A stretch of DNA of 64,000 bases, from positions 21,361 to 85,360 of the forward strand of contig JAXGGA010004703.1 in the NCBI GenBank assembly GCA_038373865.1, written 5' to 3'. How positions within the stretch are numbered: position 1 is the stretch's first letter; every line of letters starts with the position of its first letter. Below the pieces are notes generated by a model that made no database searches, was not told the origin of the DNA, and worked only from the letters and a program-made list of their open reading frames with translations. This DNA is from Uloborus plumipes. Lineage: Eukaryota > Arthropoda > Arachnida > Araneae > Uloboridae. Position numbers and translations under genes: made by a program. Below are positions 23,399-36,398 of the stretch, piece by piece.

Positions 23399-24825
23399 CA
23401 CTGGCGGAAAAAAAAAACCCAACACCAAGAAAGACTTGTGTTAGATAAACGAAATTTGGTAGACGTGTGTATACAACTGAAAGATGACATCGATTGAAAT
23501 TTCGCGCTCCGCGCATAAGTGTGGCGCAGCTGGCGTCACTCGGAACATGCAAATAAGGCTTGTTTTAAAAGCGTGTTGTGAAGCTCGTGAGTATTATTTT
23601 TCCGTGAAATTTGACGAATTGTGTTCATGTTAGCCAGGAATGCCTTTAAGAAGACGAAGAAGCCATTATCAACAGCTCACCGAGTTTAAACGAGGTCGTG
23701 CAATTTGGCTACGAGAAGGTGGATTTTCATTTCGCGATATTGCAGAAAGACTTGGGGGAGAATGTTTTCACCATGCATGATTATTGGAAGCTATGGTCAA
23801 GGGATGGTACTACCTCAAGAAGATAGAGTTCCGAGCTGCCACGTGGCACGAATGAGAAGGAAGATCGCCGAATCTTGCATACTGCTGTGGCGCATCGTAC
23901 TGCATCTGCGGCTGGCATTCGAGCTGCAGTTGGTACCGTCGTGACCCAAGGAACGGTAGGAAAATGTTTACTTCAAGGACAGCCTCGAGCCAGACAGCCT
24001 GTAGCCGGTATTCCATTGACTGCAAACCATTGCCGTTTCTGACGGCAGTGGTGCCAAGACAGAGCTCACTGGAGGTCGGAGTGGAGATCTGTTGTAATTT
24101 TTGATGAAAACAGATTCCGCCTTATCGCCAGTGGTGGCTGTATATTGGTCATAAGGTGGCCAGGGGACCGCCTGCATCCAAGCGGTCTACGGCCTAGACA
24201 CACGGGACCCATACTTGGAGTCATGGTCTCTGGAGCAATTTCCTACGACAGCAGGGGCACTCTTGTGGTAATCCCAAACTCACTGAGTGAAAATTTGTAG
24301 TCAGTCTGGTAATTTAACCAGTGGTACAGCCCTTCATGAGGAGCATTCAAGGGGGAGTTTTCCAACAGGATAACGCTCGCACTCACATCGCTGCTGTAAC
24401 GCAATATGCTCTACAGACTGCTGACATGTTACCATGACCTGCAAAATCACCAGGTCTGCTCCAATTGATAACGTATGGGATATCATTGGACGGCACCTCT
24501 AGCATCATCCACAGTCAGCAATGACGGTCCTAGTATTGACACAACAAGTGCAACAAGAATGGAACTTCATACCACAAAGTGACATTCGTCATCTGTATGA
24601 CATAATGCATGCACGCTTGGAGGCTTGCCTTCAAAATGCTGGAGGTTACACCCTCTATTAAATTAACATAATTTCACATTTGCACAGCATTTTCTTGAGC
24701 TTAAATTAGCCAGTGATCTTGTACATTTAATCAATTAAACATGTTAACTAGACAATTGCATTAACCAAATTTCATTACTCTACAGTAATTTTTTCTTGGT
24801 GTTGGGATTTTTTTTTCCGTCAGTG
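23399..24825 (+). mobile_element. Decayed full-length Tc1-like transposon
   Basis: 1,427 bp. Left end CACTGGCGGAAAAAAAAAAC and right end TTTTTTTTCCGTCAGTG are inverse, with CCCAACACCAAGAA matched inside. TA flanks at 23397-23398 and 24826-24827. Length and layout are those of a standard Tc1 element; the transposase inside is broken. Confidence 0.88.
23640..24661 (+). pseudogene. Tc1 transposase pseudogene
   Basis: Starts at the ATG at 23640: MPLRRRRSHYQQLTEFKRGR, then EGGFSFRDIAERLGG, the N-terminal helix-turn-helix. Catalytic-domain traces follow in shifting frames: VVIFDENRFRLIASGG (first acidic block, FSDE-like), QQDNARTHIAAVTQY (second aspartate), then PAKSPG where SPDLxPIEH is expected, so the third acidic block is disrupted. 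The C terminus LEACLQNAGGYTLY is intact and ends at TAA 24659-24661. Length equals a normal Tc1 gene of about 340 codons. Many stops and frameshifts; not functional. Confidence 0.85.
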
Positions 24826-24827
24826 TA

Positions 24828-25495
24828 TTTCAGTTTCCAAGACAGAAATAGTGAGCATCTAGAATACCTCAAAAAGAAAGGAAAAAGTATTACAAAGCTG
24901 ATCGGCTTTCTTGAAGCTTTTTTGTTTTTTATTGAACCCAGTTCCTTCGAATTTGGGTCTTGGATGCTAAGAAATTGTATAGGTTTGTTTCAAAGGTATG
25001 TTTGCACCTGTATAAAATTTGGTTCAAATCGGAGATGGTAGGGTGGAGACGACGGGGTCCATGGACGTGGAATGACTTGACTCAGTGTTTGACGCCTCTT
25101 TGCTACCTGTTTCTTACCAAAGCAAGCGCGACTCAGATTAACTAATAGCAAACCATTTTTACCCAATGTAGAGTGCTTACACAGACCAATTTTGACCTTT
25201 TAAAAAAGTACTTAAGTCTGGCGCTCATTTGCTCTTGCTCTAAAAAGTTACATGGGTCAAAGTAAGTTTTAAAACGTTTCCCCCAGCTTCAATATACATC
25301 TCACATCTTCAGCGAATGGGACTCCGACCGCTCCGGAATACTATCAGCATAATCACATTTCAACGTGTTGGGAAAGCATTTTGCGGCCCCTCATTGCTAT
25401 TTGAGTTTGAGCCATAAGAATGCACCCAATTCCTTCCTAAAATACATTTTTCCGTTTAGTATATAGTTTCATGCGAAAACTGTTGATGACCCACA
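24828..25495. other. Spacer, nothing recognised
   Basis: No paired repeats or coding homology recognised. Short frames at 24796-25145 overlap a Tc1 end and are likely chance. Confidence 0.4.
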
Positions 25496-25872
25496 CACTG
25501 CAAAAATAAACTGATGTTCTTACAGTATAATACTGGCAGCCGAGGTTCCAATTTAAAACTGCAAAATGCACAGTAATAAACTGTAAAACTAGCAATTTTA
25601 CAGTTTCTTACTGTAAAGTTAGCAATTTTACAGTTTATTGCCGTAAAATTTAGCTGTATTATACTGTAAAAACAACAGTATAATACTGGCAGCAGAGGTT
25701 CCAGTTTAAAACTGTAAAATGCACGGTACTAAACTGTAAAATTAGCAATTAACAGTTTATTACTGTATAATTAGCAATTTTACAGTTTATTACAGTAAAA
25801 TTAGCATTTTTACAGTTTATTACTATTAAATTAGCTATATTATACTGCTAAAAATATCCTTTTTTTTCAGTG
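25496..25872. mobile_element. Family-1 MITE, copy C
   Basis: Starts CACTGCAAAAATAAACTG and ends TTTTTCAGTG. It has a partial-dimer structure: the module CAGTATAATACTGGCAGC occurs twice (about 25525 and 25676). The flanking dinucleotides read CA/CA rather than TA. Confidence 0.8.
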
Positions 25873-26098
25873 CAGTGCAGGTGACTAGGAAACCTCAAAC
25901 ATGACTTTTTTTCACTTTCTTCGGCAAAGTTTGGTGGCTCCTGACAGGGTCCTCTGAAAGTTAGATATGAAATTTAAAATATATTTCGATTTGGACACTA
26001 AAAGTGATGTAATATCAAAAAATGATTTGATTGGTGATCAACGAATAGAGATAATCGAGTATTAAAAGGTATCGATTTCAGAAAAACACGGTCGAGAC

Positions 26099-26705
26099 CA
26101 GTGGTCGGAAGTAGCGCGCTACAAGTAGCGAAACTACTATAATAGCTACATTTTTTAGTAATTTGTAGTGTAGCGCACTACTTTTTTAAAAAAGTAGAGT
26201 AATGAGTAGCGCGATAAAAAAAATAGTAGTTTGTAGCGATTTTTGGAAACTACTTTTAAATTAAAAAAAAATAAAGAAATGAAAAAAAGAATTAAAAAAA
26301 TAAGGAGAACGAATTTAAAAAACAAGATTTTTCTTGTGGCGAATATTCGTAAAAATTGCAAAAAAAAAAAAAAAATCTAAAAAGGACAAATTTTAGCAAA
26401 AAAAAAGGAACAAAAAGGAAAAGTAACAAATAAATTCAAAGACAATTCCTATTTCTATTCCATATTCGAATGAGGTAATTTTTTAATCTAAACCACTTTT
26501 CGATTTTTTTCGGTCGATCCTCAAACGGTGTATTTTTGTTATTTATTTATTTTTTAAAAAGTAGCGAAGTAGCAACTGCATTTCAAAAGTTGTGTAGCTC
26601 GCTACATTTAAAAAAAAGTAGTTGTAGCTGTAGTTAACTACATTTATGAGAAAGTAGTTGTAGTTGTTGTTCGCTACGAAAAATATGTGATTTTTCCAAC
26701 CACTG
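26099..26705. mobile_element. hAT-type MITE with perfect 8-bp duplication
   Basis: 607 bp. The ends CAGTGGTCGGAA and TTCCAACCACTG are inverse with one mismatch. The flanking 8-bp repeat GTCGAGAC (26091-26098 and 26706-26713) is perfect. Inside are repeated GTAGCG/CGCTAC and AGTAGTTGTAG modules typical of hAT-derived elements. The AT-rich middle encodes nothing. Confidence 0.88.
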
Positions 26706-26713
26706 GTCGAGAC

Positions 26714-28400
26714 AAACTGTCTAAACCTTTGTGGGTCAGATGATTTCTTTTTAGAGAAAAAGAAAAATATGTGTTTTCGAATCGTTCGAAGTAAATAACT
26801 GCAAAATTTTGAGCGAAATCAAAAATGTTGTGTATCTGACCAACCAGACTCTAATAACAACTGCCTCTTAATTAATACTACCGCAATTCTGCAAGAAACA
26901 TCCCATTATTCAGTGAAGCCCCGATTTTATGTTTCTCAAGGGACTTTTAAAAAACGTAAAATTCGCGAGCATTATCAGCACACGGTAGTACTGGGACCTG
27001 CCAAAAAAAAAACGTAAAAAGCGAGAAAAACGAATATTTGGTTGCAGCAAAGTCAGGTTTTCACTGGTTTTTATAATCAATTTTTAAAAGAAGCTTTATG
27101 TTATTGTATTCTAAAGTTTAAGTATCAAGAAAAAAAGCAGAATTGTGATTTCAATTAATAAAAGTACTTTTTCACAAAAATAAAATACATATATAATCTC
27201 TTAAGCATATAACTGGCTGCGAAAATAACAATAACATACTTTAAAAAGAAGTATAACAGATGAGGTTAAATATCTTACACTTGACATCCTAAAAACGTTT
27301 TTACGGAAGTTGAGAACAAATTCTTCCCTTTAAAAATATATTTGTCTCCATTTTTTTAAGCAGAACGTCTCACATGGAAAATGTTTTGAATTTCTTAGCG
27401 ACAAGCCATTAAATAATAGAAAGGCTCATTATTTGGAAAAAGGTTGAATGCTTTGTCAAAGAGAAAGTGCACTTAAAAAGAAGCTTTTCCCAACATAAAA
27501 GACAACTTTCGAATAAGAAATGTTAGCTCCGCTTTCAAATTGTCTTTTAAACTGATTTCCGACTTCGAACTCAGATACATTTTGTTCTTCAGAGTTTATT
27601 AGAAATTAAAACTTTTAAATATCTACTGTCGATTATAAAAAGAAAGCACGTGCATGATGAGTAATGAAAAATACAAGTATTTTTCTGCTATCTAACAGGA
27701 AAATATTACACCAACTTTAAGTTTTCTCTAGATTTTACTTGTGGTTTTAAACTTGAAAACACGCTATGATATTTTTTGAGTTTATTAATTCAGTTATCAT
27801 CAAAAAAGACACATGCTTATAAAGGTTCACATCACATATTGATAGATATACACTAATCCCCATACCATGAAAAGCCCCCCTCCCCAAGAGAATGCTGGAG
27901 AATAATTTTACTGCTGTCTCCTTGTAAATGATTTTACATATGAACAAAAAATTGTTCAAATCGAAAAATCAAATATAGGAAGGAACTGTACTTGCCGAGA
28001 TCTTTCCAACAAAAAAAAGTTCGCTTAAATCGGAATGTTCATTCCAAAGTTATTAAGGGGGGACAGACAGACCGACAGACACACACACAACTTCCCCATC
28101 TCAGTACCCTACTTTCAAAATTTTCATTTTTCGAGATTTATTTTTCGTTTTCATTTCTTTTTGGCTTTTTTTTTTTTTTTTTTGGACTTGGCGATATTTT
28201 TCAGATGCATTAAGCCACTTTTAATGCTTTTTTTTTTTGTCTATCTTTTATTTTAACGGGAAAGTAGGCTAAAAAACAGTTTCAAATCTTTTTCCTCTCA
28301 GTAACAGATGTCGCCGTGAAGTGCTTGAAAATTTGCATTTCATGGCAGAATTATTAAAGTACATTAGCTTAAATTCAAAGAGATTTACTTCATATTACTA
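26714..28400. other. AT-rich spacer with a GACAGACAG motif
   Basis: No gene recognised. The segment about 27990-28150 (TTCCAACAAAAAAAAGTTCG, GGGGGGACAGACAGACCGAC) resembles the tail of a dispersed arthropod repeat, but no boundaries can be set. Confidence 0.4.
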
Positions 28401-28406
28401 TAAAAG

Positions 28407-30063
28407 TACCAGGCGACCGAGCCCGCTCGGTTAAAAAAAAAAAGAGGTTTGTAAACTCGTATTTTTTTTTAAATGCGAAGTACTTATCTACATAAACTTG
28501 AAAAGCATTTTTAAGCCTTTGGTTGCAATTACGCATTTAAAACAGCCGTAATTTGTTTTAAAAAACACAACCTCATTTAATCCATGCTCACCGTAAAATC
28601 AAACTCGATTTCATTTCATTTTGCGCCGAAGGCGCGGGAGTTTTTCATAAAACTTAATGCAGAGTCCCTGTTCTCCAGTACGCATTTGGTTCCAGTTGGT
28701 TTTGACTTTCATTTCACTTCACACTCCAAGGTTCCCCCCGTACATACCACAACTCGTGGTTTAACCGGGATTGGGCCCTGAAGAGCGCTCTGTTCATTTT
28801 TGAACCAATCCCAAGGGCCTAGCAAACCCTTGGTCAGCATCCCCCCCCCAGAGGTATCGTTTCACTTGGAGGATTTTATGACCACGAACATTTTTAACGT
28901 CCCCCAGCCACCATTAATGAAGACGGTGGATCTTTGATCGGCCCGGGACCCTCCGGTTACGAGTCCGACGACTTAATTATCGGACGACCGCGGCCCACAC
29001 CCAATTCTAAATTAATTTTGATCGATATCTTTTAAATTTCAAAAACAATAACAATTCCAACGTGTTGCCAAAACTCGTTTGCCAAATACCATAAAAATTT
29101 AAATTTACGCTGATGTGATTAAATATGAAATCCATTGTTATAATAAAACGTGGTTGCTATGAAACAGTAACAATAAGAGTAATCATAAAGAAAATGGCGA
29201 AAGAAAGCTCGTCAAACTTTCAATGAAGGCACAAAAAACGGGGGGGGGGGGTTGTGAAATCTCGCGCTTTTACAGAAAAAACGCCGATGTAGATGAACTC
29301 AAAAACCAAAACTTTATCCAAATACAAAATTTTATCAAAATCGTTAGAGCCGTTCTCGAGATCCGAAATATATATATACAGGAATTGTTAGTTTAAAGAT
29401 ATTAGATGTAATTTTGTTCCGAAACTTAATATTTTAAGAAAATTGAGTTTCGTATTTATTGCTTTTTTACTTGAAATATCTTACTAAACACTCTTGAGGA
29501 GGAAAAAAAGAATTTGAAAACTAACTGTAACACTTTTATACTCAATTTTGAAATCGTACTTGAAAAGTAAAACAATCCGATTTTTATATCGTGTAAGTTA
29601 CCATAAAATTCAATAGATGTCGGTGGACAATAACCACTGCTTTTATCCCATGGCTTTTGAATAAATGAAACAGCCTGTATAAGGCACTTATCTAGTGAAG
29701 CCTAGCTTTTACATTTCAAAAAACAATAACAATTTAACGTTGCCAAATACCATAAAATTTAAACTCGCGCTGATGTGATTAAATATGAAATTCAATTGTT
29801 AAGTAACAATGAAAGTAATCATAAGGAAATTTGCGCAATAAAATCTTCTCAAACTTTCAATGAAGGCACAAAAAAAACGGGGTTTTTTGTGAAAACTCGA
29901 GTTTTTACAGAAAAAACGCCGACGTAGATGAACTCAGAAACCGAAACTCTATCTGAATACAAATTTTTATCGAAATCGTTAGAGCCGTTTTCGAGATCCG
30001 AAAAATAAATAAATAAATAAATAAATATATATATATACAAGAATTGCTCGTTTAAAGATATTA
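28407..30063. repeat. 1.66-kb tandem unit, copy 1
   Basis: Starts ACCAGGCGACCGAGCCCGCT and ends GCTCGTTTAAAGATATTAG. It recurs as 30064-31730 with a period of about 1,658 bp. The unit itself holds two diverged copies of a segment of about 350 bp (29034-29390 and 29714-30060) with GCTGATGTGATTAAATATGA, TCAATGAAGGCACAAAAAA and ATCGTTAGAGCCGTT. The tail is an AAATAAAT run. It is probably a LINE- or SINE-type repeat duplicated in place; the frame at 28584-28781 is conserved between units only as DNA. Confidence 0.8.
28939..28996 (-). repeat. tRNA-like segment, copy 1
   Basis: On the minus strand: CGGTCGTCCGAT, then GTCGTCGGACTCGTAACCGG, then AGGGTCCCGGGCCGATC. The CTCGTAA loop and flanking stem look like a Thr-type anticodon arm. 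The T arm lacks a good GTTCGANTCC. It looks like a SINE head or tRNA relic, not a working tRNA. Confidence 0.4.
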
Positions 30064-31730
30064 GTACCAGGGGACCGAGCCCACTCGGTTAAAAAAAAAA
30101 GAGGTTTGTAAACTCTGTGTTTTTTTCTAAAATGCGAAGTACTTATTTAGATAAACTTGAAAAACATTTTTAAGATTTTGGTTGCAATTACGCATTTAAA
30201 ACAGCCGTAATTTGTTTTAAAAAACACAACCTTATTTAATCCATGCTCACCGTAAAATCACACCCAATTTCATTTCATTTGGCGCCGAAGACGGGGGAGA
30301 GGTTGATGAGAATGGATGCAGAGTCCCTGTTCTCCAGTACGCATTTGGTTCCAGTTGGTTTTGACTTTCACTTCACTTCACACTTCAAGGTTCCCTCCGT
30401 ACATACCACAACTCGTGGTTTAACCGGGATGGGGCCCTGAAGAGCGCACTGTTCGTTTTTGAACCAGGCCCTAGGGCCGAGCAAACCCTTGGCCCAGCAT
30501 CCCCCAGAGGTATCGTTTCACTTGGAGGATTTTATGTCCACGAACATTTTTAACGTCCCCCAGCCATCATTAATGAAGACGGTGGATCTTTGATCGGCTG
30601 GGCTTTCTCTATATGATCGGCCCGGGACCCTCCGGTTACGAATCCGACGACTAACCGATCGGACTACCGCGGCCCACACCCAATTCTAACTTTATTTTGA
30701 TCGAACTCTTTTAAATTTCAAAAACAATCATTCTAACGTGTTGCCAAAACTCGTTTGCCAAATACCATAAAAATTTTAATTTACGCTGATGTGATCAAAT
30801 ATGAAATCCATTGTTATAATGAAATGTGGTTGTTATGAAACAGTAACAATAAGAGTAATCATAAAGAAAATGGCGAAAGAAAGCTCGTTAAACTTTTAAT
30901 GAAGGCACAAAAAACGGGGTTTTACGTGAAAACTCGCGTTTTTGCAGAAAAAACGCCGATGTAGATGAACTCAAAAACCAAAACTCTATCTTCTTACAAA
31001 ATTTAACAAAATCGTTAGAGGCGTTTTCGAGATCCGAAATATATATGTACAAGAATTGCTCGTCTAAAGATATTAGATAGATGTAACTTTGTTTCGAAAC
31101 TTAATATTTTAAGAAAATTGAGTTTCATATTTATTGATTTTTTACCTGAAATATCTTACTAAACACTCTTGAGGAGGAAAAAAAGTATTTTAAAACTATA
31201 ACACTTTTATACTCAATTTTGAAATCGCACTTGAAAAGTAAAAAGTAATCTGATTTTTATATAATGTAAGTTACCATACAATGCAATAGATGTCGGTGGA
31301 CAATTACCACTGCTTTTATCCCATGGATTTTGAATAAATGAAACAGCCTGTTATCTAGTGAAGCCTTGCTTTAACATTTCAAAAACAATAACAATTTAAC
31401 GTTGCCAAATACCATAATTTGAGCTTGCGCTGATGTGATTAAATCCAATTGTTAAACAAAACGTGGTCGCCACGGAAACAGTAAGAAAGAAAGTACTCAT
31501 AAAGAAAATGGCGAAATAAAAGCTTTTCAAACTTTCAATGAAGGCACAAAGAAAACGGGGTTTTTTGGGAAAACTCGCGTTTTTACAGAAAATACGCCGA
31601 CGTAGATGAACTCAGAAACCAAAACTCTATCTAAATACAAACTTTTATCGAAATCGTTAGAGCCGTTTTCGAGATCCGAAAAATAAATAAATAAATAAAT
31701 ATACAAGAATTGCTCGTTTAAAGATATTAG
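30064..31730. repeat. 1.66-kb tandem unit, copy 2
   Basis: Second copy of the unit at 28407-30063, starting ACCAGGGGACCGAGCCCACT. Differences are scattered substitutions and small indels, including an extra segment near 30600. It contains the two 350-bp subrepeats again (30711-31060 and 31375-31725). Confidence 0.8.
30616..30676 (-). repeat. tRNA-like segment, copy 2
   Basis: Same as 28939-28996 with a better A-box-like TAGTCCGATCGG. The loop reads ATTCGTAA. Confidence 0.4.
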
Positions 31731-31732
31731 AT

Positions 31733-31777
31733 ATTAGCTGTAGTATACTGTAAAAACAACATCCATTTTTTACAGTG
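31733..31777. mobile_element. Family-1 MITE, right-end fragment
   Basis: Only ATTAGCTGTAGTATACTGTA through CATTTTTTACAGTG remains. It directly abuts the end of the 1.66-kb repeat. Confidence 0.75.
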
Positions 31778-31820
31778 CATCCAAAGTCAAACCTTGCTTT
31801 TTTAGAAATTTTGACATGTA

Positions 31821-32106
31821 TGGAACAGGCGATCGCAAATTACAATCGCTACTGGAAATTAATCACATTAGAACGTTTCTTGATAAAAACATCGTGACGT
31901 CAGCGTGACGTTTGCCTATGAAAAACGAGCTAGATAAAACGTCACAGCCTACTTGGCGAATAAGAGATCACTGACTGCTTGTGAGCTCTTATTGGCTCCA
32001 CCCGTAGTGACGTCAGTGCCAAGTTAAGTTGATGATAATGTAATTCACTTCCAATAGCGATTGCAATTCGAAGCGATTGCAATGGTGTTTCACTTGAATC
32101 CCTGCC
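31821..32106. mobile_element. Palindromic MITE (family 2), truncated copy
   Basis: Matches the complete copy at 51161-51462 in inverse orientation. The right end CACTTGAATCCCTGCC is intact; the left end is lost or diverged before GAACAGGCGATCGC. Contains TGACGTCA at 31895 and 32008. Confidence 0.75.
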
Positions 32107-33480
32107 TAAAGCTGCTAAATGATTTCTTACAAAAAAAAAAAAAAAACATTTGAATTTTTGTTTGTTTCCCTGTCCGCTTCTTTAGTTACCAATAGTAGGT
32201 AAAATAAATGATAAATGTTTATTCATAAGTCATACACAGTCGTGTATGCCATTTAAATGAATTTTCATATTATCTTAGATTGCTCAGTTATCAATTACGA
32301 GTTTTAGCATAGATCACTCGGCAGGGGGCAGTAAGTGCAACATAAACTAAAAGTAGCTGCGTTATATCTTCCATGATTCCGCTAAGTGAAGTGAAGTGAA
32401 TTCATTAAACTCTGGAATGTGGAATTGGCTTCTAATACACGTGCACTGCTTGAGTAATTTGTACTGCACTGTCCCAGTAATTAAAGCAATACCGTTTCAC
32501 ATCATTTGCCCACTCTGATAATGCAATTTTGTAAAGATGGATACCTTTGGGAGGAAGCAGTTACTTGAGAGAAATTTCCGATTGTTTTCGCTAAATGAAC
32601 GTATTTGCACGATTTGGATTAAGTTGCAGATTTCCATTTTAACATCCTTAAAGTAAAATGCGCTTTAAATACTTTGAAGTAGTAAAGTTTATTTTTACAA
32701 ATTGTCTGAACAGAAACATAAAAGATCGCATTTTTTGTGAAAGTGAAAATAAAGAAGAAAAATATGTTTTTGATCAATAAAATGTTCGCTATTCGGGATA
32801 GCAGCTAGTTTTTTAACTGTGTTTTTATTTTTATTAAAATATTATAGCTTTTTATTCTTTTTGTATTTTCGTGCTCTATGGTTTATTAGTTGCTTTTAAA
32901 ATTCAAATTCTGCAGCTTGTAGTAGTCGCCTTTTTAGATTTTGTGTTTATACTTAATACGGTGTGAAGACAGAATTATAAAATAGCATTATTTAAAAAGT
33001 AAACCAAATTTTATACCAAAAAATTTGTACCAAAAGTGGTTATGTGCTTACCTCTAATATTAAATAAAACGCTAAGCAAACTTTACTTACTAAACCCTCT
33101 TTGCCGAAGAACAAAAGGCTGATATTATATTAATACCAATTATTACGAGCATTGGACTGGTGTTTGCACGACCTCTAAATATTATTATATTTGATCAAAA
33201 TTTTGCACAAATAATCAGTGTATATAGTGGCACAAAATAAGAGGGTAAGACACACAAAAATACAAAGTTTATTTTTTCCATACATTTCTGAATCACCCTA
33301 ATATACATATATATAATCCCCGAAACCCAGAGATTTCAAAAACTAAAAATAAATAAATAAATAAAGATAAGGCAACGTTCATCCCAAAAAAAATGTCATA
33401 AAAAACTTAAACTGAGCCACAACTGCTAGTTTTAAGAATAAGTACATATTTGTGGACGAGATGAGTGACTTCTATTTATA
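32107..33480. other. AT-rich spacer
   Basis: Nothing recognised. Confidence 0.4.
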
Positions 33481-33484
33481 TTAA

Positions 33485-33852
33485 CCCTTTAAGCGGTTTG
33501 TCCGTACGGTGTACGAGCATCGATATTTTCAGATTTCCTTTTCTGGTTTTCCCGAACTGTTCGGAAAATTGTAAACCTCAAAATTCACAGTAAGTGTGAG
33601 AGAAATTTTTGCATAGTTTGTAAACCATTCATTACTGCATGCAGAATATACTTAAAAAAATGAAATATTTCGGGATTTTGTGACCAAAATTGTAAAATAA
33701 AAAATATTGTAAAAGCATTGAAAACGAAAAAAAAAAATAAAAAAAAAATCTTTATATCCTTATTCTGTTAAGTATGGTAATTAACTATATGCAATAAAAA
33801 AATATGCCTTTTTTGGAAGCATTTCTGGTAAAATAATTGACCGCTTAAAGGG
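33485..33852. mobile_element. piggyBac-like MITE with TTAA duplication (2)
   Basis: Ends CCCTTTAAGCGGT and ACCGCTTAAAGGG, with TTAA at 33481-33484 and 33853-33856. 368 bp, no ORF. Confidence 0.8.
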
Positions 33853-33856
33853 TTAA

Positions 33857-36398
33857 ATCTTTGTATTTCAATTCAAAAGCATTTCTTAAAATTAATTATA
33901 ATTTTTCGTATGTTCCAAATTATTTTTGATTTTTGACAAATCATATAAACGTTTACTGGTGTAGAAAATAAACATTTATTTTGACAGTAACTATCTGTTC
34001 TTATTCTCCCCCATCAATATTACTAATATTTGTGACACCTATCATAGGTTAAACTGAAAAAAGGAAAAATTTTAGCATGCGTTCCGATTGACCCCTATTA
34101 GCGGAGGAATTGGAACACCTCTAAATCATTCAATATATAAATAATAACTGTTCAACATGTTTTGTTTTTGCTTGGAATATCAAAAGCAAAGCAAGACCGA
34201 AGTTTTTACCCAAAAAATTCAATTAATCTACAATACTATTATTTTTATTTTTTTTTAAAAGATCTAAAGACCTTACTGGCATTATGTGTGATTATCGTTT
34301 TATCTGTCACTCATCAAAAACTATTACAATTAAAAAAATAATCCAGGTAGTAAACTTTTTAGAAAAAAAAATGCAATTAGCTGACGGTTTATTGTGATTA
34401 TTAGCTAGTTTTGTGCTAATTCATTTTTGCGCACATTTTTTCGTAATTAAGGCTGTAATTACAATTTATTAATGACCTTATTACTATTATTTTCTTCTGC
34501 CAATACTGACACATTTTAAGACATAACAGACCCCACAACAATTTGAACTATATCAATACCTACATTTCTCTTATCATGGGACAAAAGTACGTTCTGCGTA
34601 CTAACATCGTAAGGTGTGAAAATTTGCAAATGAAGGGTTAAGGAAAAATACTATATTTCAGTTAATAATTCTCTAATTGGTATGGGTCTTAGATAGCGTT
34701 CAGTCAGTACTTTAATGTATAAAATGCATGTATAATCGTTTGAAATTTCATAAACAATTCTAGTTTATGCAATATATACTCTAGAGTATTTTACAGAGAG
34801 TATCTCTGAATGGTCGACTGCTTATTCTGGTTATACGTTATACGATTACAGTACGTTTAAAACATTATTTTTATTAGCAGTATTATATTTAATCTGTTGT
34901 TTGTACTAAATTAGGCCTTAGAGGTGTGCTTAGAACTGGTTGAACTACTGGAAATACATACATACGGTTTTTAGTTGAAATTTTTAGCCCATCTTTTTCT
35001 ACATATTCCTTCGCTATTTTTATTTTATTTTGTATTAATTAGTTTGTTACCTTCGTCCCCTTGCTTCAATGTTTGGAGCTCCTTACAATTAGTTCAGAAG
35101 TAAAATAATTCTTGCTTACTTTTAATCATTCTTCGGACGACATATTTTTATTTTGATGAAAAGTCCCCCCCCCCCTTTTGATTCGAAAAAAAAAGTTCGA
35201 ATTTGTCGGAAGAAAATTTAAGTTATTAATTTAATTTAAAACTTCTAATCGCAATTCAATACAAAAAACAACAGAGGAAAAAAAACGTATGTGTTTAATA
35301 TTTTACGTCAACATTACATCAACCTGAATCAATACTAAAAACTATTGGTTAGAACAAACCATTCGCAAAAATCAAAAGTCTAATCCACGAAACGGCTCTT
35401 TTTCTTTCGTGACACATTTTGTTTAGACCAGCATTATGAAAATGTTTGCTTACTTCTTTTCACGGTTGCGACATTATCTATAAATTTACCCACCTTGAAA
35501 TTACCAAATGAATTCCTCTCCCAAACGTAACTTTGAATTTCTTCAGAAAGAAAAGGCGCTCAAAGATAAATGAGCAAATTTCTGCACAAACAGCGTAGTT
35601 CGCGAGGCCGAGGTAGAAATATTACGCATTCTATCATTTCGCAAAATAAACGGCGTACGTTATTTGCTTTGCGCTTTCAAAATAACGAAGTATAATGGCA
35701 TTCTCGAGTATCTAAATAAATAAATAGTTACCGTGTAATTTTAAAAGAGTTTCCCTGAACGAGCAATTTCCAGGCACATATGCTTAAAAATTTATACAAC
35801 ATTTTTCATGACAGAAAGATTGCTGAATGTGCAAGAATTCTTCTTGTACGCTAAGTTCCAAATGCGAAGAATTTCCTTACTGCGAGTTTTGTGCCGAAGC
35901 ATTTTGCCCTCTAAGCAGTGAAGCGGAATTTCTGAAATATGGTTCTTGTCGCCTAAAGTCCTTTTTTAATACTCTACTCAGTTTAATTGAATATTCAAAC
36001 AATAGGAATTCGAAAATTCCGCATAGTAGTAAAATTTTCCACAATGCGGTTAGGGCAGTCTCAATTATTTCGGAATGATTCCTCTAATTTTACCCCCGCA
36101 AAATAAACCAAACATGTCTATATAGGGTGAACTGTAACGATTTTAACAAGCTTTAACCTTCCAACGGGCGCCACGTTCTTGCCTACATGAAATACGCTAC
36201 AGTAAAGTTACTAACTTTCGACGACAACTGAAAGTAGGTCAAAGGGAGGGTGTAGAATAGCCAAAGACAGGCCTTCCCAACTCCAGCAGAACTTAAGGTA
36301 TATAATGAAAGACATCTCTATTATATCTCTCACATACGAGCTCTCACTGGAAGGTTAAGGGATATTACAGGCCACTATAATAAGCCAAGTATCTTGTA
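33857..36398. other. Spacer with possible non-repetitive segment
   Basis: No gene recognised. The stretch 35480-36080 is less AT-rich and holds an 83-codon frame (35827-36078) with seven cysteines near its start and middle. It has no signal peptide and no homology I recognise, so I do not call it a gene. Confidence 0.4.

Noticed and set aside
28584..28781. 65-codon frame conserved at 30243-30440 as a duplicated gene
   Set aside because: Both frames lie in the same tandem repeat unit; similarity is DNA-level duplication and includes small indels around them.
28939..28996. Functional tRNA-Thr
   Set aside because: T arm and acceptor stem do not form; only the anticodon-arm-like part is convincing.
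34600..34640. Fourth piggyBac-like element ending GAAGGGTTAA
   Set aside because: No matching left end with TTAA was found upstream.
35827..36078. Cysteine-rich 83-residue protein, possible knottin or toxin-like peptide
   Set aside because: No signal peptide, no regular cysteine framework, no promoter or splice evidence; likely chance.
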